Positions 25,602 to 34,834 of a DNA stretch of 64,000 bases are shown piece after piece (position 1 is the first letter of the stretch; each line of letters opens with the position of its first letter). The stretch is taken from the NCBI GenBank assembly GCA_040385105.1, contig JAZKHY010000036.1, positions 4,423 to 68,422 of the forward strand. Direction: 5' to 3'. The stretch is from JACMQX01 sp040385105. Its GTDB lineage: Bacteria > Pseudomonadota > Gammaproteobacteria > Burkholderiales > Burkholderiaceae_C. Under the pieces are notes generated by a model. It saw only the letters and a list, made by a program, of their open reading frames with translations, searched no databases and was not told the DNA's origin. The position numbers and the translations under genes were made by a program.

Positions 25602-26924
25602 ATGTTCAATCCCAATTCCCTGCGCCGCAGCCGTGTGCTGCCGGCAATTGCCCTGGCAGCCCTGGCCGTGCTGCCCCATGCCGCACGCGCAGCCACCGCA
25701 GCGCCGGCCGCCAGATCAACCTGGTGCGCCGACCGTTGCGACCAGGTCGTCATCGACTGGAACCTCCATGCGCACCAGGTCATCAAGGCGGCTGACGGCC
25801 ATGCCGACCCGATGGCGGCGTCGCGCGTTCTTGCCATGGTGCACCTGGCCATGCACGACGCGGCCAACGCGGCGCAGCCGCGCTACCAGCCCTTTGCCTA
25901 CGCGCACAAGGCTGAAGGCGGCAAGCGCGCGGCTGACGCTGCCGTTGCTGCTGCGGTCGCCGCGCACGATTTGCTGGCCGGCCTGTACCCGAAGCACAAG
26001 GACCTGGTGCGCTCCGCCCTTGACGCAACCCTGCTGGATGCCGGCCTGGGCGACGCTGTGGACGAAGGCAAGAAGATCGGCGCTGCAGCGGCTGCAGCCA
26101 CACTGGCCAAACGCAGCGGCGACGGCAGTGCGGGCTCGGAGGCCTACAAGCCCGGCACCCGGCCTGGCGACTACCAGTTCGTGCCCGGCTTCGAGTTTCT
26201 GGCGGCGCCGCACTGGCGCTCGGTGGCGCCGCTGACCATGCGCTCGCCCGACCAGTTCCGCGTTGCCGCACCCCCGGCGCTGGAGAGCGCCGAGTACGCC
26301 GCCGCCTTCAACGAAGTCAAGAGCTCGGGCAGCAAGGCCGCAGACGCAAAGCGCAGCGCCGACCAGACCCAGTACGCGAACTTCTGGTACGAGTTCTCCG
26401 AGATCGGCTGGAACCGGGTGGCCCGTGTCGTGTCACGCGACAAGCCGCAGGACCTGTGGCAGCGCGCGCGCACCTTTGCGCTGCTCAATGCGGTCATGGC
26501 AGACGCCTACATCGCCGGCTGGGACTCCAAGATGCACCACAACTTCTGGCGCCCCGTCACGGCCATCAAGTCTGCCGCGCTGGACAACAATGCGCGCACC
26601 GATGCAGACGCAGGCTGGGCGCCGCTGCTCACCACGCCCCCGATCCAGGACCATCCGTCCACCCACAGCGCGCTGGGCGCGGCCGCGGCCGTGGTGCTGG
26701 CCGACGCGTTTGGCGACAAGGTCAGGTTCACGATGGCATCGCCCACTGCGCTGCCCGCCACGCCGCAGCGCAGCTTTGCGAGCTTCAGCGGCGCAGCCAG
26801 GGAGAACGCCGACTCGCGCGTGCGCGCGGGCATTCACTTCCGCTTTGCAACCGAAGCGGGGCTGAAGCTTGGCGGGCAGATCGGCAGGCAGGCCACGGCC
26901 GGCGCATTGGGCCGCATCCGCTGA
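25602..26924 (+). CDS. vanadium-dependent haloperoxidase/PAP2-superfamily secreted protein
   Basis: This 440-residue protein has a signal peptide (cleaved near ARAAT, residue 30) and the PAP2/vanadium chloroperoxidase core. KMHHNFWRPVTAI supplies Lys and Arg, QDHPSTHSALGAAAA takes the place of the canonical PSGH loop with PSTH, and SRVRAGIHFRFATEAG supplies the last Arg and His. It is probably periplasmic, either a phosphatase or a vanadate-dependent haloperoxidase; the WRPVTAI form favours the haloperoxidase branch. AAAGGA precedes the ATG. It is convergent with the second GlxA-type regulator, about 14 bp apart. Confidence 0.75.
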   Translation: MFNPNSLRRSRVLPAIALAALAVLPHAARAATAAPAARSTWCADRCDQVVIDWNLHAHQVIKAADGHADPMAASRVLAMVHLAMHDAANAAQPRYQPFAYAHKAEGGKRAADAAVAAAVAAHDLLAGLYPKHKDLVRSALDATLLDAGLGDAVDEGKKIGAAAAAATLAKRSGDGSAGSEAYKPGTRPGDYQFVPGFEFLAAPHWRSVAPLTMRSPDQFRVAAPPALESAEYAAAFNEVKSSGSKAADAKRSADQTQYANFWYEFSEIGWNRVARVVSRDKPQDLWQRARTFALLNAVMADAYIAGWDSKMHHNFWRPVTAIKSAALDNNARTDADAGWAPLLTTPPIQDHPSTHSALGAAAAVVLADAFGDKVRFTMASPTALPATPQRSFASFSGAARENADSRVRAGIHFRFATEAGLKLGGQIGRQATAGALGRIR

Positions 26925-26937
26925 TACGCGGGCGGGG

Positions 26938-27969
26938 CTAGCGCCGCGCGAAGTCCGGAATGCTGAAGCGCTTGCGATACGCACCAGGGGCCATGCCCGT
27001 GGTGCGCTTGAACAGGCGGCGGAAGAACGCCGGGTCTTCATAGCCCACGCGCCAGCTGATCTCGTCCACCGGCGCGTCGGTGCGCTCCAGGCGACGCTTG
27101 GCGTCTTCAATGCGCAGGCGCTGCGCGTACTCCAGCGGCGTGAGGCCGGTGGAGGCAGCAAACCGGCGCTTGAAGGTGCGCTCCGCCAGCTTGGACCGCT
27201 TGATCATCTCTTCCACCGGGTTGGCCACCGAAAAGTGTGTGGCCAGCCACTCCTGCGCACTCAGAATTTCCCCGTCCCCATGGTCATTCCTGCCTTCGAA
27301 CACCATATAAGGTGTGAGCCCGTCCTGGTGCCATTGCAGGGCAAACTGGCGGGCCACCTCCTGCGCCACGGTCGCGCCGGCAAATCGCGCGGTGAGGTAC
27401 AGCATCATGTCGTGCCAGGTGGTCGATGCGCCCGAGCACACCAGCTCTTCACGCAGGCCCGAGATCACCAGCACCCGCTCGGGGTGGACCGGCACCTGCG
27501 GGAAGGCTTCGGTGAAGGCGCCTGCGTAGCCAAAGTGCACGGTGGCGTCCTTGCCGTCGTAGATGCCCGTCTCGGCCAGCAGGAAGATTCCCGAGCATGC
27601 CGAGCAGAGCAGGGCGCCGCGCTCGTGCATCAGCCTGAGCCAGTTCACCAGGCGCGGGTAGCGCCCCTTCTGCCAGCCTTCACGGCCCAGCAGCACCGAA
27701 GGAACGATGACGATGTCGGTCGCCGTGACGCTGTCGATCGATCGCTGCACATTGATGGGGATGCCGCTGGCCAGGGGAATGGCTCCCACATCCTCGCCAA
27801 CGATGTCGACACTGAACGGCGGGTGGGCGGTTTCGCTCACGAGGCCCAACAGCGCGGCGCCGTTCACAACGTCCATGATGCCCGCGAGTGTGGACAGCAC
27901 GGCATCCGGAAATGCGACGAGGCTGACATGCACCGGGGCGGGGCCGGTGAGGGCGGGGGTTTCGGCCAT
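26938..27969 (-). CDS. GlxA-family transcriptional regulator (DJ-1 domain plus AraC HTH), copy 2
   Basis: This 343-residue regulator has a DJ-1-like sensing domain (VSLVAFPDAVLSTLAGIMD near the start, ALLCSACSGIFLLAETGI with the nucleophile-elbow cysteine) and a C-terminal AraC-type HTH pair (KLAERTFKRRFAASTGLTPLEY, ISWRVGYEDPAFFRRLFKRT). It is not close to copy 1 in sequence but has the same architecture. It is divergent from the methyltransferase gene at 28110, which it may control, and convergent with the haloperoxidase-like gene. The effector is unknown. Confidence 0.85.
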   Translation of the reverse strand: MAETPALTGPAPVHVSLVAFPDAVLSTLAGIMDVVNGAALLGLVSETAHPPFSVDIVGEDVGAIPLASGIPINVQRSIDSVTATDIVIVPSVLLGREGWQKGRYPRLVNWLRLMHERGALLCSACSGIFLLAETGIYDGKDATVHFGYAGAFTEAFPQVPVHPERVLVISGLREELVCSGASTTWHDMMLYLTARFAGATVAQEVARQFALQWHQDGLTPYMVFEGRNDHGDGEILSAQEWLATHFSVANPVEEMIKRSKLAERTFKRRFAASTGLTPLEYAQRLRIEDAKRRLERTDAPVDEISWRVGYEDPAFFRRLFKRTTGMAPGAYRKRFSIPDFARR

Positions 27970-28109
27970 GGCGGGGGTGGAGCTCCTGCGATGCCACGGG
28001 GCGTGGCATGAACAAACCGGTTCGGGGCGATTCTAGCTCTGTCGTTTGCGGCGTGACGCGCCGATCATTGCATTCATGCAACCACAACGATCCATACGAA
28101 GGGCACCTG

Positions 28110-29180
28110 ATGCGTGACTCCACCGCCATTGACCAGGAAAGGCTCGATGCCTTCTCGATGCGTGCCATCACCGACCTTGCCGCAGGCTACACCGGCGTGA
28201 TGGTCAGCCTGGGCAACAAGCTGGGCCTGTACCGGGCGATGGCCAACGCCGGCCCCCTGTCTGCCAGGGAGCTTGCCGCGCGCACTGGCTGCGCACAGCG
28301 CCATGTGGGCGAGTGGCTGAACAACCAGGCTGCCGGCGGCTACATCTGCTACCACACTGCCAGCGAAACCTACGAGCTGTCCGCAGAGCAGGCGCAGGTG
28401 CTGGCGGACGAAGACAGCCCCTACTTCATTTCCGGTGCGTGGGACATACCGGCCTCGCTGTGGCTTGACGAGCACAAGCTGCTGGACGCGTTCAGCACCG
28501 GCGGCGGCCTTGCCTGGGGCGAGCACAACGAGCGCCTGGCCTGCGGTGTGGCGGCGTTCTACCGCAATGGCTACCGGGCCAGCCTGGTGCAGCAGTGGCT
28601 GCCCGCGCTCGATGGCGTGGTCGCCCGGCTGGAGCAGGGCATCGATGTGGCTGATGTGGGCTGCGGCCACGGCCACTCCACGCTGCTGATGGCTGATGCA
28701 TTCAGGAAATCGCGCCTGCACGGCTTTGACACCCATGCGCCATCTGTCGGGGAGGCGCAGCGCCATGCGGACCAGGCGGGCGCAGGCAGCCGCGTGAGCT
28801 TCTCGGTGGCCGGGGCATCTGACTACCCCGACCGCCAGTACGGCCTGATCTGTTTCTTTGACACGCTGCATGACCTGGGCGACCCGGTTGCCGCCGCGCG
28901 GCATGCGGCGCAAGTGCTGGCGCCGGGCGGTACGGTGATGCTGGTGGAGCCGTTTGCCAACGACCTGGCGGAAGACAACTTTTCCACGGTGGGGCAGCTT
29001 TATTACGCCGGCTCCTGCCTGATCTGCTGCGGCCACGCGATCTCCGAGGGCGGCAAGCTGGTGCTGGGCGCGCAGGCCGGCCCGGCCCGGCTGGCGGAGG
29101 TGTTCCGCCGGGCCGGCTTCACCCACTTCCGCCAGGCAGCGCAGACGCCCTTCAACCTTGTTTTTGAAATCCGCCGCTGA
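28110..29180 (+). CDS. SAM-dependent methyltransferase with N-terminal winged helix, copy 1
   Basis: This 356-residue class I methyltransferase has an N-terminal dimerisation/winged-helix domain (LGNKLGLYRAMANAGPLSARELAARTG) and a Rossmann core whose SAM motif I is VADVGCGHGHST near residue 185, with motif II-like FDTLHDLGDP and VEPFAND. This is the Rv2258c/COQ5-like small-molecule methyltransferase class. It is clearly paralogous to the protein at 45164. The start has GAAGGG six bases upstream. It is followed at 33 bp by a BTAD-domain regulator on the same strand, an arrangement echoed at the other locus. Confidence 0.82.
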   Translation: MRDSTAIDQERLDAFSMRAITDLAAGYTGVMVSLGNKLGLYRAMANAGPLSARELAARTGCAQRHVGEWLNNQAAGGYICYHTASETYELSAEQAQVLADEDSPYFISGAWDIPASLWLDEHKLLDAFSTGGGLAWGEHNERLACGVAAFYRNGYRASLVQQWLPALDGVVARLEQGIDVADVGCGHGHSTLLMADAFRKSRLHGFDTHAPSVGEAQRHADQAGAGSRVSFSVAGASDYPDRQYGLICFFDTLHDLGDPVAAARHAAQVLAPGGTVMLVEPFANDLAEDNFSTVGQLYYAGSCLICCGHAISEGGKLVLGAQAGPARLAEVFRRAGFTHFRQAAQTPFNLVFEIRR

Positions 29181-29213
29181 CATGGCGACCCCTTGAGACC
29201 CAGGAGCTACCTC

Positions 29214-30086
29214 ATGAACATCGAACCATCATGGACAGAACGCCTGCTCGGCATGACCCACACCGCGGGTACGCACTCCGCAGGCATGCACATCGCCGGC
29301 CGGGCGCTGGCGTTGCGCATGCATGCCTACCCGGAGGTCTTTGCCAACGGTGAACGGCTGCGGGTGCCGCTCAAGCATGGGTTGGCCCTGCTCGCGTTCC
29401 TCGCGGAAAGCACCACCAGCGTGTCGCGCACCCTGGCGGCCCAGGTGCTCTGGCCCGATGCACTGGAGGACGTCGGGCGTACCCGGCTGCGGCGCCTGGT
29501 GCACAACCTCAACGGGCTGCTGGGCGCGGCCCTGGTGACGGGCGACAAGGAGACGCTGTGGCTGGCGGCCGATGTGCCTTTCCATGCCGACACCGCCGCA
29601 GCACGCCGGGCGTCGCAGGCGCTGCTCAAGGACAGCCGCAGCTGCGCCGGCGCGGCCAGCGCGGCGCTCGCGGAGACGCTGCTGCAGCCGGGCGCAGGCA
29701 AGTTCCTTGAAGGTTTCTCGCTTTCCGGGTCAGACCAGTTCTACGACTGGATGGTGCGGCACCGGGCGGAGCATGAGCGGCTGCTGTGCCGCGCCCTGGT
29801 GCGCCTGGCCGAAGATTGCGCCGCGGCGGGCGACACGGCCACCGCCGTACAGGCCGCCGAGCAGGTGCTGGCGGTGGACTCATGCACCGAGCGGGCATAT
29901 GTGCTGCTGATCGGTGAACTCGGCCGCCTGGGCGACCGCTGCGGCGTGGAGAAGGTTTACTTCCAGTGTGCCGATGCCCTGCGCACCGAGCTGGGGGTGC
30001 GGCCGTCGGACGCGGTCGAGAGTGCCTATGCGGCTGCCACGCAGCTGATGGCGCGTGCCCGGCCTGCCTCCACGGCCGCAGGCTGA
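29214..30086 (+). CDS. BTAD (SARP-like) domain transcriptional regulator
   Basis: This 290-residue protein has an N-terminal winged-helix OmpR/SARP-like segment (LALRMHAYPEVFANG, LALLAFLAES, LWPDALEDVGRTRLRRLVHNLN) and a C-terminal bacterial transcriptional activation domain made of TPR-like helices (YDWMVRHRAEHERLL, VQAAEQVLAVDS, ADALRTELGVRPS). It likely activates neighbouring genes. The N-terminal 30 residues, with repeated His-Thr-Ala-Gly, are unusual and may be disordered. Its architecture and many words recur in the first half of the fusion protein at 47159. It lies directly downstream of the methyltransferase. Confidence 0.75.
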   Translation: MNIEPSWTERLLGMTHTAGTHSAGMHIAGRALALRMHAYPEVFANGERLRVPLKHGLALLAFLAESTTSVSRTLAAQVLWPDALEDVGRTRLRRLVHNLNGLLGAALVTGDKETLWLAADVPFHADTAAARRASQALLKDSRSCAGAASAALAETLLQPGAGKFLEGFSLSGSDQFYDWMVRHRAEHERLLCRALVRLAEDCAAAGDTATAVQAAEQVLAVDSCTERAYVLLIGELGRLGDRCGVEKVYFQCADALRTELGVRPSDAVESAYAAATQLMARARPASTAAG

Positions 30087-30161
30087 CGGCCGCCTCCCCG
30101 GCGCGTTGCCGCCCCAGCGCCCGCCACGGCTAAACTGCCTCATCCACATGAGGAAAGCGCT

Positions 30162-31055
30162 GTGCGGCTCAGGCATATCGAGATATTCAACGCAGTGCTG
30201 TCCGCCGGCAGCATCAGCGGCGCCGCGCGCCTGCTGAACCTGACCCAGCCCTCGGTCAGCAAGACGCTGCAGCATGCGGAGCTGCAGCTGGGGATTGCGC
30301 TGTTCCACCGCCACAAGGGGCGGCTCAGCCCCACGCCGGATGCGCTGGCGCTGGCTCCGCACATCGAGCGGCTGTTCCAGCAGCTGGACGAGGTGCAGCG
30401 CCTGGCGGGCAACCTCAAGGCCGGGCATGCCGGGCAGGAGCTGCGCATCCTCACCGCGCTCACGCTGAGCCATGTGGTCATCCCGCGTGCGGTCAACCTG
30501 TTCCGCAAGAAGCATCCGAAGGTGGCGGTGAAGGTCATGTCGGTCCATTCGTCGCAGCTGGTGTCGGGCCTGGCCCTGCAGGAGGCTGACGTCGGGTTGC
30601 TGCTGAGCTCGCTGGTGCATCCTGCCCTGGCCAACGAGCATGTGGCCGCCGGCCAGATGGTCTGCGTGGCCCGGCAGGACCAGCTGCCGGCCCGCCTGCG
30701 CCGCGCGCGCACCCTCAGGCTGGCGGACCTGGCCGGCCAGTCCGTCATCGCGCTGGATGCCAACGACCCGGTGGGGCGCATGCTGCACCAGGCCTGCCGC
30801 GATGCGGAAGTCCAGCTGGAGAGCGACATCACGGTGCAGACCTACCATGCGGCGCTGGCATTTGCCCAGCACGGCACCGGCATTGCCATCGTGGACAGCT
30901 TCACGGCGCTGTCTGCGGACCCGGCGCTGGTCTCCGTCAAGCCGCTGGAGCCGATGGTCCCGGTGGCGCTGCAGGCCATGCGGCCGCTGGCCAAGGCTTC
31001 GCCGCCGGCCGTCGCGGAGTTCCTGGCCTGCGTGCGGCAGGTCCTCAACCCATAG
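30162..31055 (+). CDS. LysR-family transcriptional regulator
   Basis: This 297-residue LysR protein starts at GTG with GAGGAAAG a few bases upstream. The HTH is MRLRHIEIFNAVLSAGSISGAARLLNLTQ and onward to SVSKTLQHAE, followed by an effector domain from about residue 90 (ELRILTALTLSHVVIP). It precedes, on the same strand, an orphan amino-acid-binding protein and an Asp/Glu racemase-like gene, the probable targets. The GTG start and the unusual same-strand arrangement suggest it is also expressed in that transcript or from its own promoter in the 75 bp upstream. Confidence 0.87.
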   Translation: MRLRHIEIFNAVLSAGSISGAARLLNLTQPSVSKTLQHAELQLGIALFHRHKGRLSPTPDALALAPHIERLFQQLDEVQRLAGNLKAGHAGQELRILTALTLSHVVIPRAVNLFRKKHPKVAVKVMSVHSSQLVSGLALQEADVGLLLSSLVHPALANEHVAAGQMVCVARQDQLPARLRRARTLRLADLAGQSVIALDANDPVGRMLHQACRDAEVQLESDITVQTYHAALAFAQHGTGIAIVDSFTALSADPALVSVKPLEPMVPVALQAMRPLAKASPPAVAEFLACVRQVLNP

Positions 31056-31151
31056 ATTTAAGGCATGGGGCGTATTCAAACTGTCAGTCGACGCATGGCC
31101 GGCTCTTGCGCACACTTCAGGCCATACCCCAACTGCCTTGAAGGAAAACCC

Positions 31152-32027
31152 ATGAAATTCTGTTGCATCGTCCTTGCGCTCATGGCGCCGGCCCTTTCAG
31201 CCTCCGCAGACACCGTGAAGAAGGTGGCGGACAGCGGCAAGATCACCGTGGCCTACCGCGAGTCGTCCATCCCGTTCAGCTACGTCACGGGCCCGGGCAA
31301 GCCCATCGGCTTCTCGATGGACATCACCAATGCCGTGGTGCAGGAGGTGCGCAAGCAGGCCGGCAAGCCGGTGCTGGAGGTGGAGTATGTGTCCGTCACC
31401 TCGGCCAACCGCATCCCGCTGCTGGTCAACGGCACCATCGACCTGGAGTGCGGCTCCACCACCAACAACTCCACGCGCGGCAAGGACGTGGCCTTTGCCA
31501 TCAACCACTTCTATACCGGCACGCGCCTGCTGGCCAAAAAGTCGTCGAAGATAAAGAACTATGCGGACCTGACCGGCAAGACCGTGGCCACCACCACCGG
31601 CACGACCAACCTGCAGGTGCTGCGCAAATACGACCAGGAAAAGAAGACGGACATGAAGTTCCTCTTCGGCCGTGACCATTCGGAGTCGTTCCTGCTGGTG
31701 GAGGGCGGCCGTGCGCTGGCCTTCGGCATGGACGACATCCTGCTCTACGGCCTGAAGGCCAACGCCGTCAACCCGAACGACTATGAAGTCGTGGGCGATG
31801 CGCTGCAGGTCGAGCCCTATGCCTGCATGCTGCGCAAGGACGACCCGAAGTTCAAGGCGCTGGTGGACGGCGTGATCGCCGGCATGATGAAGTCCGGCGA
31901 GTTCGACAGGCTCTATGCGAAGTGGTTCCAGCAGCCGATCCCGCCGAAGAACATCGCGCTGGGCGTGCCGATGAGCGCCGAGCTGCGCGCCAACGTCAAG
32001 GCCCGCTCCGACAAGCCGGCGATCTGA
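31152..32027 (+). CDS. amino-acid ABC transporter substrate-binding protein (family 3, GltI-like), orphan
   Basis: This 291-residue periplasmic binding protein has a signal peptide (MKFCCIVLALMAPALSASA). The mature protein begins DTVKKVADSGKITVAYRESSIPFSYV, and the diagnostic block NRIPLLVNGTIDLECGSTTNN follows, as in glutamate/aspartate-binding GltI. No permease or ATPase gene is adjacent, so it must work with a transporter elsewhere or serve as a sensor. It is followed 22 bp later by a racemase-like gene, suggesting handling of acidic D- or L-amino acids. Confidence 0.83.
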   Translation: MKFCCIVLALMAPALSASADTVKKVADSGKITVAYRESSIPFSYVTGPGKPIGFSMDITNAVVQEVRKQAGKPVLEVEYVSVTSANRIPLLVNGTIDLECGSTTNNSTRGKDVAFAINHFYTGTRLLAKKSSKIKNYADLTGKTVATTTGTTNLQVLRKYDQEKKTDMKFLFGRDHSESFLLVEGGRALAFGMDDILLYGLKANAVNPNDYEVVGDALQVEPYACMLRKDDPKFKALVDGVIAGMMKSGEFDRLYAKWFQQPIPPKNIALGVPMSAELRANVKARSDKPAI

Positions 32028-32049
32028 GGGCGGCTGCGGAGGCACCGGC

Positions 32050-32838
32050 ATGCTGAACCAGCTTGAGCCCGTCGGCGTGCTCGGCGGCATGGGGCCGGCC
32101 GCCGGGGCGGACTTCACCCGCCAGTTCGTGCAGGCCTGCACCGCGCTCATGGCCGAGCGCGGCATACCGGTAAAGGACCAGAACTTCCCCGAACACTGGC
32201 TGGCCCAGGTGCCGGTTCCCGACCGCACCGCCGGGCTGGAGGAAGAGGGCGCCAGCGCAGCCCAGCCGCTGGAGCCGATGCTGCAGGCCATGGGGCGGCT
32301 GGCGGCGCTGGGCATTCGCGCCGTGGCCATTGCCTGCAACACGGCGCATGCCTGGCATGCGACGATGCAGTCGCGCTTTCCGCAGCTGGACGTGCTGCAT
32401 GTGGCAGATGAAGTGGCTGCTCACCTGCGCGGCGCGGGCATCACCTCCACCGGCCTGCTGGCCACGCAGGGTACTTACCGCGCGGGTGTGTATGAGGTCT
32501 CGCTGGCGCGCGCCGGCATCCGCTGCCACCTGCCCACCGACGCCGAGCGGCACCTGCTGATGCGCGGCATCTATGAGGGCGTGAAGGCCGGGCACATGGA
32601 ACTGGCCCGCACGCTGTTTGCGGACGTGGCCGAAGCGCTGGCCGAGCGGCACGGGCTGCAGTCGCTCATCCTGGGCTGCACCGAGATTCCGCTGGCCTTG
32701 CCGCAGCTGCCATCGCGCCCCGGCCTGCTGTTGATGGACCCGGCCGCGATCCTGGCCAATGCGCTGGCGCACCGGGCCTATGACGGGCGGCGCCCGGCGG
32801 CGGTGAGTGGCGGCTGGAGCAGGCGGGAAATCGCTTAG
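32050..32838 (+). CDS. aspartate/glutamate racemase family protein
   Basis: This 262-residue PLP-independent racemase family protein has GVLGGMGPAAG at the N-terminus, the first catalytic cysteine in ACNTAH and the second in LGCTEIPL near residue 220. Both cysteines are present, so two-base racemisation is possible. The substrate is probably aspartate, glutamate or a similar acid. It is in an apparent operon with the acidic-amino-acid-type binding protein and LysR. Length is slightly above the family norm (about 230-240) because of a short C-terminal tail. Confidence 0.82.
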   Translation: MLNQLEPVGVLGGMGPAAGADFTRQFVQACTALMAERGIPVKDQNFPEHWLAQVPVPDRTAGLEEEGASAAQPLEPMLQAMGRLAALGIRAVAIACNTAHAWHATMQSRFPQLDVLHVADEVAAHLRGAGITSTGLLATQGTYRAGVYEVSLARAGIRCHLPTDAERHLLMRGIYEGVKAGHMELARTLFADVAEALAERHGLQSLILGCTEIPLALPQLPSRPGLLLMDPAAILANALAHRAYDGRRPAAVSGGWSRREIA

Positions 32839-32906
32839 GCTGAGCTGCCGGGGCACTGGTATCGTCGGGAGTGCAGCCCGCCCGAACGAATACCGGAAAT
32901 CCCGAA

Positions 32907-34085
32907 GTGACAGAACCATCCGCTCTCCCCGACCCTGACGAGGCCCTGCACACGGCGCAAGCGTATTTCCGGATGGCCACCCGCATCAGCAAGCTGGGCT
33001 GGTGGACGATCTCCCTCCCGGAACGCAAGCTCACCTGGTCTGACGAGACCTGCCTGATGCATGATGCGCCGCCCGGCTACGAGCCCACGCTGGCCGGTGG
33101 CGTGCTGACCTTCCTGCCCGAGCACCGCGCCATGGTGGCGCGCCATGTGGACCTGTGCGCAAGCGAGGGCATTCCCTACGAGTTCATCGCTTCCAAGCTC
33201 ACCCTCAAGGGCCGCAAGATCTGGGTGCACTGCTTTGGCGAGGCCGTGCGCGACGCGTCGGGCGCCATCGTCCGCCTGCAAGGCGCCTTCCAGGACATCA
33301 CCGAGAAAAGGCGCGCAGAAGCGCGCGCCGTGGCCGAGCTGGAGAACCGCGTGCAGCAGCGCACGGCCGAGCTGGAAATTGCCAACAGGGAGCTGCTGGC
33401 GGCCAACCGCGAGCTGGAGGCGTTCTCGTACTCCGTCTCGCATGACCTGCGGGCGCCGCTGAGCACCATCAACGGCTTCAGCCGGCTGCTGGCCAGGGTG
33501 GAGGCGCACCGGCTGGACGAGACCAGCAAGCACTACCTGAACCGCATCGAGCTCGGCACCCGGAACATGGGCGAGCTGATCGAGGGCCTGCTGTCGCTGG
33601 CGCAGCTGTCGCGCAAGAAGCTGCACATGGAAACGGTGGATCTTTCGGCATTGGCGCAGCAGACCGCGCAGGTCTTCCGCGATGCCGAGCCCGCGCGGGT
33701 GGCCGAGGTCGGCATCGAGCCGGGGCTGGCCGCCAGCGGCGACCGCGTGCTGCTCACGGCCGTCATGCAGAACCTGGTGGGCAACGCCTGGAAGTTCTCG
33801 GCCAGGCGCGAAGTGGTCCACCTGGCATTCGGCAGCCAGCCGGGCGAAGGCGGTGAGTGCGTCTATTTCCTGCGGGACCGGGGCGCCGGCTTTGACATGG
33901 CGTTCTATGGCAAGCTGTTCGGCACATTCGAGCGCCTGCATTCGCCCACGGACTTCACCGGCACCGGCGTCGGCCTGGCCACGGTCAAGCGCATCATCGA
34001 GCGCCACGGCGGGCGCGTCTGGGCCGAAGGCGTTCCCGGGGAAGGCGCGGTGTTCTACTTCACGCTGGGTCAGGCGCCGTCGTAA
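32907..34085 (+). CDS. PAS-type histidine kinase
   Basis: This soluble kinase of about 392 residues has a PAS domain (about 20-140, with ISKLGWW at its start and the PAC block VRLQGAFQDITEKRRAEA), a coiled-coil linker (LENRVQQRTAELEIANREL), a HisKA box (FSYSVSHDLRAPLSTINGFSRL) and a HATPase domain with VGNAWKFSA and DRGAGFDMAFYGKLFG. The C-terminal part closely resembles phytochrome-like kinases. No response regulator is adjacent. The GTG at 32907 has a GGAAAT site; an upstream GTG at 32871 is possible. The last 16 bp overlap the convergent citryl-CoA-lyase-like gene. Confidence 0.82.
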   Translation: MTEPSALPDPDEALHTAQAYFRMATRISKLGWWTISLPERKLTWSDETCLMHDAPPGYEPTLAGGVLTFLPEHRAMVARHVDLCASEGIPYEFIASKLTLKGRKIWVHCFGEAVRDASGAIVRLQGAFQDITEKRRAEARAVAELENRVQQRTAELEIANRELLAANRELEAFSYSVSHDLRAPLSTINGFSRLLARVEAHRLDETSKHYLNRIELGTRNMGELIEGLLSLAQLSRKKLHMETVDLSALAQQTAQVFRDAEPARVAEVGIEPGLAASGDRVLLTAVMQNLVGNAWKFSARREVVHLAFGSQPGEGGECVYFLRDRGAGFDMAFYGKLFGTFERLHSPTDFTGTGVGLATVKRIIERHGGRVWAEGVPGEGAVFYFTLGQAPS

Positions 34086-34834
34086 GGGATCGCGCCGTCC
34101 ACCGTCTCCCAGATGAACTTGCCGCTGGGCCGTTGTGACTCTTCAAGGATGTGGCCCACCAGGCCGGCCGAGCGGCTGACCACCGCCACGCCGCGCATGA
34201 CCTTCAGCGGAATGCCGATCTCGCCCAGCAGTGCGGCGGCGGCGCCTGTTGCGTTGATGGTGATGTGGCGGCCGGATGCCTTGTCCACCTCCTGTGCCAG
34301 CAGCCTGAGCGCGGCGATGTGCAGGCCGGGCACGCCCGCGCGCTCGGCCACTGCCATCATCCTGGGCGGGCGCGGGTCGTCCGGCTTGTGGTGAGGGTGG
34401 CCGAAGCCGTGCACCGGCTTCCTCGCGGCGGCATGCCGCTCGGCAATCGCGCGGGCGCGTGCCTGCTGCCCTTCAGGCGCATCCAGTATTTCCTGCAGCA
34501 GCACCGCGCATCCTTCCATGGTGCCGATGAAAGTCGGCCCCACACCCAGCAGGCCGGCGGCGACGGCCGACTGCAGCGCATCGGGCGCGGAGTGGTAGAT
34601 CAGCCGTGTGGCAATGGCGCTGGGCGTGAGGCCATGCTCCATCAGAGTCACCAGCACGGCGTCAAGCACCTTTGTCTGCATGGCTGAAGGCCGCTGGCCG
34701 GTGAGTTCCAGCAGGAACATTTCAGTGAAGGTGAGCTCGCCGATGAGCCCGTCCACGAGGTTGATGCCGCGGATGAAGATGGCGTCCTTGTCGGAGCGGG
34801 CAAGGGCGGTGGTCGGGGTGGGGCTGGCTGGCAT
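34070..34834 (-). CDS. citryl-CoA lyase-like protein (citrate synthase fold)
   Basis: This 254-residue single-domain member of the citrate synthase superfamily carries FTEMFLLELTGQRPS, the VHGFGHPHHKPDDPR block with the conserved His and Asp region, and SRSAGLVGHILEES near the end. It lacks the large N-terminal domain of true citrate synthases, as do stand-alone citryl-CoA lyase/citrate synthase-like proteins. It would cleave or form a 3-hydroxy-3-carboxyl-acyl-CoA. It is divergent from the CoA transferase at 34953 and heads an acyl-CoA catabolic region. The gene end overlaps the histidine kinase gene. Confidence 0.72.
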   Translation of the reverse strand: MPASPTPTTALARSDKDAIFIRGINLVDGLIGELTFTEMFLLELTGQRPSAMQTKVLDAVLVTLMEHGLTPSAIATRLIYHSAPDALQSAVAAGLLGVGPTFIGTMEGCAVLLQEILDAPEGQQARARAIAERHAAARKPVHGFGHPHHKPDDPRPPRMMAVAERAGVPGLHIAALRLLAQEVDKASGRHITINATGAAAALLGEIGIPLKVMRGVAVVSRSAGLVGHILEESQRPSGKFIWETVDGAIPYDGA

